IMG/VR virus record: IMGVR_UViG_3300000318_000010
Coordinates: 1 to 23,405 of that record
DNA length: 23,405 nt
Source: a virus
Reading direction: 5' to 3' (one strand)
Below the pieces are notes generated by a model. That model did not search any database, was not told the origin of the DNA, and worked only from the letters and a program-made list of their open reading frames with translations. Numbering within the stretch: position 1 is the first letter of the stretch; every line of letters begins with the position of its first letter. The position numbers were made by a program, and so were the translations under genes. Below are positions 15,448 through 21,623 of this stretch, piece after piece.

Positions 15448-18146
15448 GGATTCGCACCCCCCACCAAATCAAAGACTTTCAGTTTAATTTTCCGGAGCCG
15501 ACTCATGGAGGCATCGATAGTGTTCATAATATCCTGAACTTCGTCGGAGTCAACGCCTTCGGTGAAGATGTCGACCTCCCTGTCTGTAAGGAATTTAATT
15601 GCTTCAATAGCCAGGAGCACCTTTTTATAGATCAGATCCTTGACCTCGTCCGGAATGACCTCACGCGTTGCCGACACTTCAATAGGTTGATCATGGAGTT
15701 GCTGCTTTGCCATCTGCAGCTGCTGGTTCAGGCTGCCGATCTGCTGCTGGTAGTTATCGATTTCCTCCTGCTTTTCCGATATGACCTTTCCAAGCTCCTG
15801 GACTTTAGCAGGGTCACCATTGCGTTTGGCCTGGTCGAGCTGCTGCTGTTTGTCGTGGATAGTTTTATTGAGGGCATTGATAGAGCGTTGACTGTTATCA
15901 AGTTGCTTCTTTGTTTCGCGTTCTGCTTCGAACTTAGCATCAATAAGTTTCTTCTGTACTTGTTCTCTTATCTGTTCTGATTCTTTCAGTCGAGCTTCGA
16001 GAGCTTTGTAGTCCTTATGAGTTTTAACCCCGCCGTCCAATACTTTCTGTACCACTTCGGTTGGGGCCGATGGCTTAGAAATTTCATACATTAGAGAATC
16101 AGGAAGCTGTTCCAATTCGCTTGCTTGTTCCAAATTGGAACAAACGAAATCATAACGATTGATTAACCGATAAACTTGTGTTTTGGAATAACCTCCTGCG
16201 GTGTACCATTCTTCAAAGCAGCCATACCCGCGTTTTGACAGCTCGTCTTGAGCTTCCTTTAGCTCTTTCCCAATAAGTGTTTTTGCCTTGCCTGAGATCT
16301 CTGCAATTCGGAAAGCCTTTTCTCTGAGATATTGCGCCGTTTTCTCATCCACGGCAGAGTAATCAAATATTACAGGTTTTGATGAATCGTTCGCAGAAAT
16401 AGCAGTTTCGTTCACGGTTTCAAGGGTTTTTATGACGTTTTCAGAGATCTCGTCCTCAGGTTCGCATGACTCGGTATCACATGAATCCAGATCCATAATA
16501 ATTTTGTATGCTAGGTTGACCTCTTCGCGTTGGCAGTTGTACTCGTTTACCGCTCCAACAACATCCTGATGGTAGTCTTCGCTCTCCGGGTTCTCGTCGG
16601 AAAAACAGCAACCGCCGGCATAGTCGTTAAAGGGGCATTCATATTTATCACAGGCTTCCATTGAATCATTGCAACTTTCATCAGGCTGATCATTTGGGGT
16701 TGCTGGCTGATTTGCGAGGATACTCTTTTCTAACGGGCACCATTCGGGAGATGTATTTGGATCGAAATCTTTATCTACTGCGATTTTCTTTTGCCCGTCT
16801 TCAGATACCTGATAGCAATAATGTGTATAGACATTACATGGACGCTTCGTGGTATGTATACCATCATCTGAAACCACACTGGTATATGTATTCTCACTGC
16901 TGAACCAGTGACCGTAATCACAGTTTCCGCAATGGTGCTTTTTTATAGGTTTATCTGGAGCTACCGGCGTTACGGGGAAAAACTTGTCTATGAGCTCCTT
17001 CTTAGCTGCTATACCCTTTTTATTGGAACTGCAACTGACAGAGATAGTCCGTCTGCAGTCAGCCATGTGATCTGCATTATATCCAGCGCCCAAGTCAGGA
17101 TGGTTCTTACAGAATTGCAGTATCTCCTCCATGAGCTGGTGATCCAGACTGTGAATATTTATTGTGTTTTTATCTTCCAAGCTCCCGGTCCACTCTGTTT
17201 TATGGTTCGGCGCTTTGGACCCGGCCCGGCACTCGAAACGCTTAAAAATTGGATCAGGATATCCTTCTTCTACAATTCTTACAAATGGACACGTCCGGCA
17301 TTCTACATGTTCAATATCTGATTTAACCTTCAATGGATCCTTGGCGCTGGGCAGTAGTTTCAACTCATAACCCGTCACGTCAGCATTTGTGGACTTTTGA
17401 AATTCGATTCCACACTTTGTCCAATATGTTTGTTTTGGCATTGCATCACTTCCTCTTTTTATAAACTTCTGGCAGGCTTTTCCGCCCTCATATCGCTCAT
17501 CGTTGCATTCAGAACAGTGTCCGTATGTGTTTATACTCTTAAAATATCCGCAGTTTCTGCACTCGAAATCTTTATACTCAACACCGTACTTCCACAATAA
17601 CCAGTTATCGCTATACTTGATGAAATTGCAGGAAGAAGCGTACTGATCCAGTTTCTCAAGCGGTGTAGTATCTTTGCAGCAAATTCCATTGCAACATGCT
17701 GGACATTTGTTATCACTACATCCAAAACTCACAGGCGTTTCCTCCTCGTATCGCTTCTTTCCATCGTGGTAATAATCAAACTGCAGCTCCCAACCATAGA
17801 ACCGAGCTTCGTGAAGTGATTTGTATAGTTTCCATTGGATCTCATAGCCGATAAGCTTTCCTTCAGAATCAAGGACCTCCTCAACACACGATAGCTCTCC
17901 AGGCCAATCAGTATGGTCGCCGTGTCCAATAAATGCGCCATGCTTCCAGCCTTCTTCACCCATCCTAGTACGCCATTCCAACATAAGCATGCAGTAATAG
18001 CAGCCGCGTCTCAGGCCAAGTGTAGCTATGTCTTCCCGCTGTTCCGGAGGAACGTCTCCCCAGAATGGAGCAAGCCAGATACAGTCAAGAGTACCGTCAT
18101 CATTTCTGGTGATATCACCGTCTATGCAGTGGATCCGTTCGCTCAT
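15444..18146 (-). CDS. Large cysteine-rich protein with DUF3102-like and coiled-coil C-terminus
   Basis: Unusual 900-aa protein of unknown function. Residues 1-565 contain 37 of its 39 cysteines, many as C-x2-C pairs (49/52, 148/151, 196/199, 211/214, 283/286, 406/409), suggesting several zinc-binding modules; two of these (about 194-227 and 404-472) look like the short cysteine modules encoded separately in other phages. Residues 600-670 (YLREKAFRIAEISGKAKTLI, KRGYGCFEEWYTAGGYSKTQ, VYRLINRYDF) resemble DUF3102, an HTH-like domain of phage and plasmid DNA-binding proteins. Residues 710-820 form a long coiled coil, followed by a 75-residue helical tail. The ATG overlaps the stop of the 50-aa gene (ATGA). 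It looks like a fusion of several phage modules. Confidence 0.85.
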   Translation of the reverse strand: MSERIHCIDGDITRNDDGTLDCIWLAPFWGDVPPEQREDIATLGLRRGCYYCMLMLEWRTRMGEEGWKHGAFIGHGDHTDWPGELSCVEEVLDSEGKLIGYEIQWKLYKSLHEARFYGWELQFDYYHDGKKRYEEETPVSFGCSDNKCPACCNGICCKDTTPLEKLDQYASSCNFIKYSDNWLLWKYGVEYKDFECRNCGYFKSINTYGHCSECNDERYEGGKACQKFIKRGSDAMPKQTYWTKCGIEFQKSTNADVTGYELKLLPSAKDPLKVKSDIEHVECRTCPFVRIVEEGYPDPIFKRFECRAGSKAPNHKTEWTGSLEDKNTINIHSLDHQLMEEILQFCKNHPDLGAGYNADHMADCRRTISVSCSSNKKGIAAKKELIDKFFPVTPVAPDKPIKKHHCGNCDYGHWFSSENTYTSVVSDDGIHTTKRPCNVYTHYCYQVSEDGQKKIAVDKDFDPNTSPEWCPLEKSILANQPATPNDQPDESCNDSMEACDKYECPFNDYAGGCCFSDENPESEDYHQDVVGAVNEYNCQREEVNLAYKIIMDLDSCDTESCEPEDEISENVIKTLETVNETAISANDSSKPVIFDYSAVDEKTAQYLREKAFRIAEISGKAKTLIGKELKEAQDELSKRGYGCFEEWYTAGGYSKTQVYRLINRYDFVCSNLEQASELEQLPDSLMYEISKPSAPTEVVQKVLDGGVKTHKDYKALEARLKESEQIREQVQKKLIDAKFEAERETKKQLDNSQRSINALNKTIHDKQQQLDQAKRNGDPAKVQELGKVISEKQEEIDNYQQQIGSLNQQLQMAKQQLHDQPIEVSATREVIPDEVKDLIYKKVLLAIEAIKFLTDREVDIFTEGVDSDEVQDIMNTIDASMSRLRKIKLKVFDLVGGANP

Positions 18147-18295
18147 AGCTTTACAGTCCTGGTCTTCCCGCTTACCCTATGTATCAGGACCAGTCCTTCC
18201 GGAGTGTTCTTTTCATACTGCCAGTTGTCAGGGTTGAGCTTCAGTTTGACTAACTGGAGCTTCATAGCCCGGGTGAGATTCATCACACGTTTCAT
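18143..18295 (-). CDS. Small DUF6906-like phage protein
   Basis: A 50-aa protein. The pattern (basic N-terminal helix, then NPDNWQYEKNTPEGLVLIHR and a T-R-T-V ending) matches a small protein family frequent in Bacillota phages, DUF6906 as I recall it. The ATG has GGAGG six bases upstream. Both ends are in ATGA overlap, with the 96-aa gene upstream and the 900-aa gene downstream, which strongly supports that it is translated. Confidence 0.8.
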   Translation of the reverse strand: MKRVMNLTRAMKLQLVKLKLNPDNWQYEKNTPEGLVLIHRVSGKTRTVKL

Positions 18296-18582
18296 GGTTG
18301 ACCTCCCGCCCACAAATGTTTATGCAAACCTGTTTTAATCTTTTTAATGTTGAAGCCGGATAGATCCAAGGTATTGATTGGCGTGAGAGCTTTTATCGCC
18401 TGCTGCAGGATTTGAATTGATTCGCACTCATATGGGCTTGGATTTTCGAATTTCTGTAAACGGTCGAGTTCCTTTTCAAATAGCATAGAAATGAAACTCC
18501 ATTCCCTGGTGCTCTCTACTTCAATAATGCAGCTCTCCAGAGCCTTAATATCTAGTTTGCCGTAATTGGTATATACTTTCAT
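18292..18582 (-). CDS. Hypothetical early phage protein
   Basis: Unrecognised 96-aa protein, mostly helical (LDIKALESCIIEVESTREW, FEKELDRLQKF, ESIQILQQAIKAL) with a basic C-terminus. The ATG has GGAGG nine bases upstream, just after the stop of the previous gene, and the stop overlaps the next start (ATGA). Real by context; function unknown. Confidence 0.7.
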   Translation of the reverse strand: MKVYTNYGKLDIKALESCIIEVESTREWSFISMLFEKELDRLQKFENPSPYECESIQILQQAIKALTPINTLDLSGFNIKKIKTGLHKHLWAGGQP

Positions 18583-18597
18583 AAGGCTTGACCTCCA

Positions 18598-18738
18598 TTA
18601 CTTCACTTTCTTTTTAGCCTGTAAGCTTCTGTATATCGCGAGGACTTGGGCGTCACTCATCTTTTGAACTTTCTTGCGCCAGTCCTCTTTGCCTCCGTAA
18701 GCTGCAATGATGTGGCCGCGCATGTCGTTGGTAGTCAT
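18598..18738 (-). CDS. Small hypothetical phage protein
   Basis: A 46-aa protein (MTTNDMRGHIIAAYGG, then MSDAQVLAIYRSLQ and a lysine-rich end). The frame is open further upstream, but that would run under the plus-strand gene; the ATG at 18738 has AGAGGTG five bases upstream and is the natural start. Small phage proteins with an M-S-D-x-Q-V-x-A-I-Y pattern are common near early genes; function unknown. Confidence 0.68.
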   Translation of the reverse strand: MTTNDMRGHIIAAYGGKEDWRKKVQKMSDAQVLAIYRSLQAKKKVK

Positions 18739-18756
18739 TCTGGCACCTCTTTTCTC

Positions 18757-18785
18757 TTGTAAATTCCTCCCACGAGTAGTAGAAT
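18757..18785 (+). promoter_or_regulatory. Promoter for the plus-strand cysteine protein
   Basis: TTGTAA (18757-18762), a 17-bp spacer, then TAGAAT (18780-18785), a good sigma-A-type match. It is placed so that transcription would begin just before the GGGAGG ribosome site of the next gene, and points away from the early operon. Confidence 0.6.
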
Positions 18786-18808
18786 TATGTCGAAGGGAGG
18801 TGTTTTTT

Positions 18809-18958
18809 GTGAGTGATGTTAAGGTATGTCCACTAATGTCAACACCTAATGGCGTGGTAACCTGCAAAAACGAACAATGTGCTTGGTGGTACGGAGGAAG
18901 ATGTGCAGTTCACTCAATAGCTGATGATTTGCGAGATATTGAGCGAAATATTAAATAA
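18809..18958 (+). CDS. Small cysteine-motif protein on the plus strand
   Basis: A 49-aa protein starting at GTG seven bases after GGGAGG. It has CPLMS, VVTCKNEQCAWWYGGRCA and a helical acidic end; the four cysteines (C-x12-C-x4-C-x7-C) could bind zinc. Similar CPLM...CAWW...CA proteins occur in many Bacillota and their phages, function unknown. It has its own promoter and its 3' end overlaps the 3' end of the converging 58-aa gene by eight bases. Independent expression against the operon direction suggests it can be made in the lysogen. Confidence 0.75.
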   Translation: MSDVKVCPLMSTPNGVVTCKNEQCAWWYGGRCAVHSIADDLRDIERNIK

Positions 18959-19127
18959 GTTTGTGTTCTTTTATACTGTCCTGAGCCAATTCAAGCGCTG
19001 TCATCGCTTCCTTGTAGCTCAGGTTTTCTTTTAATACCAGGTTGACAACTTTCTCAGATACTGTTTCCACTTCTACCTGAGCTGTTTGAGACAGATCCAT
19101 AAAGTACTTGGGTAGTGTCGATTTCAC
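18951..19127 (-). CDS. Small hypothetical early phage protein
   Basis: A 58-aa, mainly helical protein (KSTLPKYFMDLSQTAQVEVE, then VSEKVVNLVLKENLSYKEAM and an A-L-E-L-A-Q helix). GTG start with GGGAGGT seven bases upstream, a strong translation signal for such a short frame. It converges with the plus-strand cysteine protein gene, overlapping it by eight bases. Function unknown. Confidence 0.7.
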   Translation of the reverse strand: MKSTLPKYFMDLSQTAQVEVETVSEKVVNLVLKENLSYKEAMTALELAQDSIKEHKLI

Positions 19128-19148
19128 AATACCTACCTCCCTTCCCGT

Positions 19149-19247
19149 TTATTTCACACGCATGATCCGGTTCTGCTCTCCGGGATGCCGCTTCACGTCC
19201 CTATCGCACTGGCCTCCACTACACGGGCATATATTTGTTAATCCCAC
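19149..19247 (-). CDS. Possible cysteine-containing microprotein
   Basis: A 32-codon frame beginning at GTG inside the 3' end of the 92-aa gene, containing ICPCSGGQCDRD and a basic tail. There is no clear ribosome site, so translation would depend on coupling to the upstream gene. Part of it lies in the repeat shared with the leader at 19539-19575. It fills an otherwise empty 110-bp gap, but may be chance. Confidence 0.3.
   Translation of the reverse strand: MGLTNICPCSGGQCDRDVKRHPGEQNRIMRVK
19191..19228 (-). repeat. Imperfect ~37-bp repeat, copy 2
   Basis: Shares about three quarters of its positions with 19539-19575, including the core CCCTATCG, then CTGGC, TCCAC and CGGGC at the same spacing (plus-strand reading). 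It lies upstream of the 58-aa gene, as copy 1 lies upstream of the 92-aa gene. Confidence 0.6.
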
Positions 19248-19516
19248 GGTATTGTTCTGCCGTAATCGCTGGCACCATTCCTCAAAAATTCACAGAAACT
19301 GCTGTTTCCCATGGCGTCCTCGACATTTTTAACTCTGCCGGTTGCGAGTGCTATTAGCATCCAATTCAGATAATTGAGAGATAGCTCTCGTTTAAATAAA
19401 TCCAACTCAACTTCCTTCATGCTTTTATTGAAGTCGAGAATCTCTGACAATTTCTCAACTCTGTTTATTACTGCCACACCAAGTTTCAATTTATTTTCTC
19501 TGCTTAAAGCTTGCAT
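19238..19516 (-). CDS. Hypothetical early phage protein
   Basis: Unrecognised 92-aa helical protein (ENKLKLGVAVINRVEKLSEI, LNYLNWMLIALATGRVKNVE). The ATG follows AAGGAG at seven bases. It is the first gene after the boxA-like leader. A hydrophobic stretch LNYLNWMLIALA is probably the core of a soluble helix bundle rather than a membrane span. Function unknown. Confidence 0.7.
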   Translation of the reverse strand: MQALSRENKLKLGVAVINRVEKLSEILDFNKSMKEVELDLFKRELSLNYLNWMLIALATGRVKNVEDAMGNSSFCEFLRNGASDYGRTIPWD

Positions 19517-19727
19517 GTTTCTTCTCCTTTTTTTCGTGCTTTAGCCCCTATCGTGCTGGCTTCCACCGCTCGGGCCGATGTCATCAGTATGTAGTTTTCA
19601 AAGAACAAATCTATCTTAATGAGGCACCAATTCTCCTCAGTGGCGACAGGTATCCTGTGACCTCCCCGGACGGATCCGGATCATTGGTTTCGGCCTGTTA
19701 CCGGCAGACCATCATCGGGCAGGATTT
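19517..19727 (-). promoter_or_regulatory. Structured leader with boxA-like antitermination sequence
   Basis: A 211-bp non-coding stretch between the excisionase-like gene and the rest of the early operon. Reading leftward it holds several potential hairpins: GGTCTG/CAGGCC with a 7-nt loop, CCGGA-TCCG-TCCGG, ACAGG-ATA-CCTGT, and TGAGG/CCTCA. Then comes TGTTCTTTGAAAACTAC (19591-19607), which closely matches the boxA of Bacillota rRNA leaders, where NusB/NusE load antitermination complexes. It is followed by repeat copy 1 (19539-19575) and the ribosome site of the 92-aa gene. The arrangement recalls nut or put sites of lambdoid phages. Motifs are seen directly; antitermination function is inferred. 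Confidence 0.55.
19539..19575 (-). repeat. Imperfect ~37-bp repeat, copy 1
   Basis: First copy of the element repeated at 19191-19228, located just after the boxA-like sequence and before the ribosome site of the 92-aa gene. On the minus strand its ends GCCC and GGGC can pair. In the frame that encodes the cysteine motif in copy 2, this copy lacks the cysteines and soon meets a stop, so conservation at the DNA or RNA level is more likely than at protein level. Confidence 0.6.
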
Positions 19728-19976
19728 TCACTTGCCAACAACCCTTCGCTTATCGAGATACTCTTTCAGATCGGTTGCATAAACCCGTATTCGGTTTCTC
19801 GCCCTGGTGTGTGGAATTTCACCCTTTTTTATCATCTGGCTAACAATGGTATGTCCAAGGCCTAAGTACTCACAGACCTCTTCAAATGAAAGTAGCGGCG
19901 GTAGAATCATATCGTTTTGAGACTCTTCCAGTTTTTCTACCAATTTTGTACTGAATGGAACAATTTTTTTTAGCAT
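19728..19976 (-). CDS. Excisionase-like HTH protein
   Basis: An 82-aa protein with a MerR/excisionase-type HTH_17 domain at 29-76: LSFEEVCEYLGLGHTIVSQM, IKKGEIPHTRARNRIRVYAT, DLKEYLDKR. It matches the family of small DNA-binding proteins that direct tyrosine recombinases towards excision. The ATG has GAGAGGT upstream. As the second gene of the early operon, turned on when repression fails, it is well placed to act as the excisionase for the integrase at 21624-22856, though a regulator role cannot be excluded. Confidence 0.8.
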   Translation of the reverse strand: MLKKIVPFSTKLVEKLEESQNDMILPPLLSFEEVCEYLGLGHTIVSQMIKKGEIPHTRARNRIRVYATDLKEYLDKRRVVGK

Positions 19977-20002
19977 ATCGTCGACCTCTCTTATTTGCTC
20001 TC

Positions 20003-20260
20003 TCAGGCACTTACTGCCGTTTCCATAAGCGATTTGACATTTTTATTTTCTCCTCCCTGAAATGAGTCGCCTATTAAGTCCACCGCTTTTAGACCAAGTG
20101 CGTTAGCAATCGATATTAAGTCCTGGTCAGTAATTTTTCTGTCACCTTTTTCAATTTTGCTGATTTGGGATTGATTAAATTGTTTCGAAAGGTTAGCCAG
20201 CTTTAATTGAGAAATGCCTTTATCTTCTCTACACGTCTTTATTTTCTCGGCAGTCGTCAA
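20003..20260 (-). CDS. Cro-like XRE-family repressor
   Basis: First gene of the leftward early operon, about 85 aa. An XRE helix-turn-helix spans about residues 5-60 (AEKIKTCREDKGISQLKLAN, NQSQISKIEKGDRKITDQDL). It faces the lysogeny repressor across the operator region, the position of Cro. The TTG at 20260 is eight bases from AGGGGG; a GTG at 20269 is almost on top of that ribosome site and is less likely. It probably binds the same palindromes as the main repressor to shut down lysogenic transcription. Confidence 0.85.
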   Translation of the reverse strand: MTTAEKIKTCREDKGISQLKLANLSKQFNQSQISKIEKGDRKITDQDLISIANALGLKAVDLIGDSFQGGENKNVKSLMETAVSA

Positions 20261-20292
20261 AACGTACACCCCCTCTATATATTGTTAAATCA

Positions 20293-20459
20293 ATTCTGAT
20301 TTGGAATTAATTCTATATTGAACTTATTTTAAGCGGTAATCAATTCCTTTATAGAATCGTTATATTGAATTGTGTCCGTTTTTCTTGAACATGCTAGTTT
20401 TTTCTTGACAATATTCTATTTTAGAATTATTATTGAGTCGTAATATTCTATTTTAGAAT
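20293..20459. promoter_or_regulatory. Operator array of the lysogeny switch
   Basis: Five copies of a 15-bp near-palindrome. Two are identical, ATTCTATTTTAGAAT at 20413-20427 and 20445-20459 (32 bp apart, about three helical turns). Three are variants: ATTCTGATTTGGAAT (20293-20307), ATTCTATATTGAACT (20310-20324) and ATTCCTTTATAGAAT (20343-20357). The two perfect sites lie on the repressor promoter and its start region. The three variants lie where the leftward early promoter must be; several -10-like hexamers exist there (TATAAA, TATAGA) but no clear -35, so that promoter is not resolved. Confidence 0.75.
20405..20433 (+). promoter_or_regulatory. Repressor promoter
   Basis: Perfect -35 TTGACA (20405-20410), exactly 17 bp, then TATTAT (20428-20433). 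The 15-bp operator at 20413-20427 fills the spacer and the second perfect operator covers roughly +5 to +20. The repressor should therefore shut off its own transcription when abundant. Confidence 0.8.
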
Positions 20460-20483
20460 TGTTTAGAAAGGCGGCAGAGTACT

Positions 20484-21116
20484 GTGGATATTATAGGGAA
20501 ATCAATAAAGCAAATTAGGGAGGACAAAAATCTTTCCACATACGATTTGTCAAAAAAAACGGGTATTTCGCAATCTACTATAAGTAAATTGGAAAACGGT
20601 AAAAGAAGCGCTGATATTGAACTCGTAAAAATAATTGCTTCAGCTTTAAAAACAGATATAAGCACAATATTAAAGGGCCCAAAGATAATGCGTGATAAGT
20701 TCTTTGATGTAATTGAGGAGAAAAATTACACAATAGAAGAATTGTCAGCAAATACTGGATTATCCTCTGTAGCGGTGAAGGAGATTCTCACTCGTTTAGA
20801 TTCCTATTATCTCGATGATTTTTATATATTAGGAAAGGTCTTGGGATTTAGCAAGGGAAGCATAGATAAAAGTTTTGAATTAGATCGCGCTGTGTACGAG
20901 CATTTTGGATATAAAGAAGTTGCAAGATCTTTAGATGATCGATACAATAAACTACTTGCAAAGGATGTTAATATCGTAAAAGAGCCCGACACTATATATA
21001 CCATCGCAGCATCCCGTATTGATGGTTATGACGAACCACTTACAGAGGATGAAGCCGCTGCAGTAAAAGCTTACTTGGAAACATACAGGAAAATGAAGCA
21101 TAATAAGAAGGATTGA
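20484..21116 (+). CDS. XRE-family lysogeny repressor (ImmR-like)
   Basis: Main immunity repressor, 210 aa. The N-terminal HTH (about 6-60: KQIREDKNLSTYDLSKKTGI, SQSTISKLENGKRSADIELV) binds DNA. Residues 65-130 contain a second segment with HTH character (YTIEELSANTGLSSVAVKEI). There is no S24/LexA autocleavage domain, so inactivation must come from another protein; the next gene, six bases downstream, encodes an ImmA-like peptidase. GTG start with AAAGGCGG upstream. Expressed from the promoter with the built-in operator, it should repress both itself and the leftward early operon. Confidence 0.87.
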   Translation: MDIIGKSIKQIREDKNLSTYDLSKKTGISQSTISKLENGKRSADIELVKIIASALKTDISTILKGPKIMRDKFFDVIEEKNYTIEELSANTGLSSVAVKEILTRLDSYYLDDFYILGKVLGFSKGSIDKSFELDRAVYEHFGYKEVARSLDDRYNKLLAKDVNIVKEPDTIYTIAASRIDGYDEPLTEDEAAAVKAYLETYRKMKHNKKD

Positions 21117-21122
21117 GATATA

Positions 21123-21611
21123 TTGAATAAGCTCGAAAAACTTGTGATAGAAGCCCAGGCGGAAAACATCGACATTCAACACGCAGAACTGCCCGCAAAC
21201 GTTTCAGGTCTATATGATAATGATGGCATCGACGATCCACTCATCGTAATAAACGCATTACTTAAGACTCAATCCGAGCAGGCCTGTGTAATGGCGGAAG
21301 AACTCGGCCACCATTATACTTCATGCGGCAATCTTTTAACCGACAGTACAGTCGATCACACTGTGATCCAGCAGCAGGAGCTCCGCGCGAAGCGCTGGGC
21401 TACCAAAAAGCTTGTATCGATAAAAGCTATAATTAAAGCGTATGACGCAGGTTGCCAGTCCCTTTATGAGTTTTCTGAATACTTGGAAGTTACAGAAGAT
21501 TTCTTCAGAAAAGCACTAAATCAATATGCCAATATGTATGGCGCATATAAACAGCGAGGCAAATACATTATTTATTTTGATCCTCCGGCAGTACTAAAGT
21601 TATTTGAATGA
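21123..21611 (+). CDS. ImmA/IrrE-family metallopeptidase
   Basis: A 162-aa protein of the M78 (DUF955) family. The metal-binding helix reads CVMAEELGHHYTS; the usual H-E-x-x-H appears as E59-E60-L-G-H63, a variant common among phage ImmA proteins, with H64 next to it. The C-terminal half has a helical domain (KLVSIKAIIKAYDAGCQSLY, EFSEYLEVTEDFFRKAL). In ICEBs1 and phi105, ImmA cleaves the ImmR repressor to induce the element; adjacency to a protease-less repressor implies the same here. TTG start with AAGGA upstream. The missing first His leaves metal use to be shown. Confidence 0.88.
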   Translation: MNKLEKLVIEAQAENIDIQHAELPANVSGLYDNDGIDDPLIVINALLKTQSEQACVMAEELGHHYTSCGNLLTDSTVDHTVIQQQELRAKRWATKKLVSIKAIIKAYDAGCQSLYEFSEYLEVTEDFFRKALNQYANMYGAYKQRGKYIIYFDPPAVLKLFE

Positions 21612-21623
21612 GGAGTTGATTCT

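Noticed and set aside
18707-18808. Upstream extension of the plus-strand cysteine protein to an ATG at 18707
   Set aside because: The extension would include the promoter and the ribosome site; GTG at 18809 has GGGAGG at the right distance.
19526-19607. A 26-codon frame before the 92-aa gene
   Set aside because: No ribosome site, basic low-information product, and it overlaps the ribosome site of the real gene; the region is better read as leader RNA.
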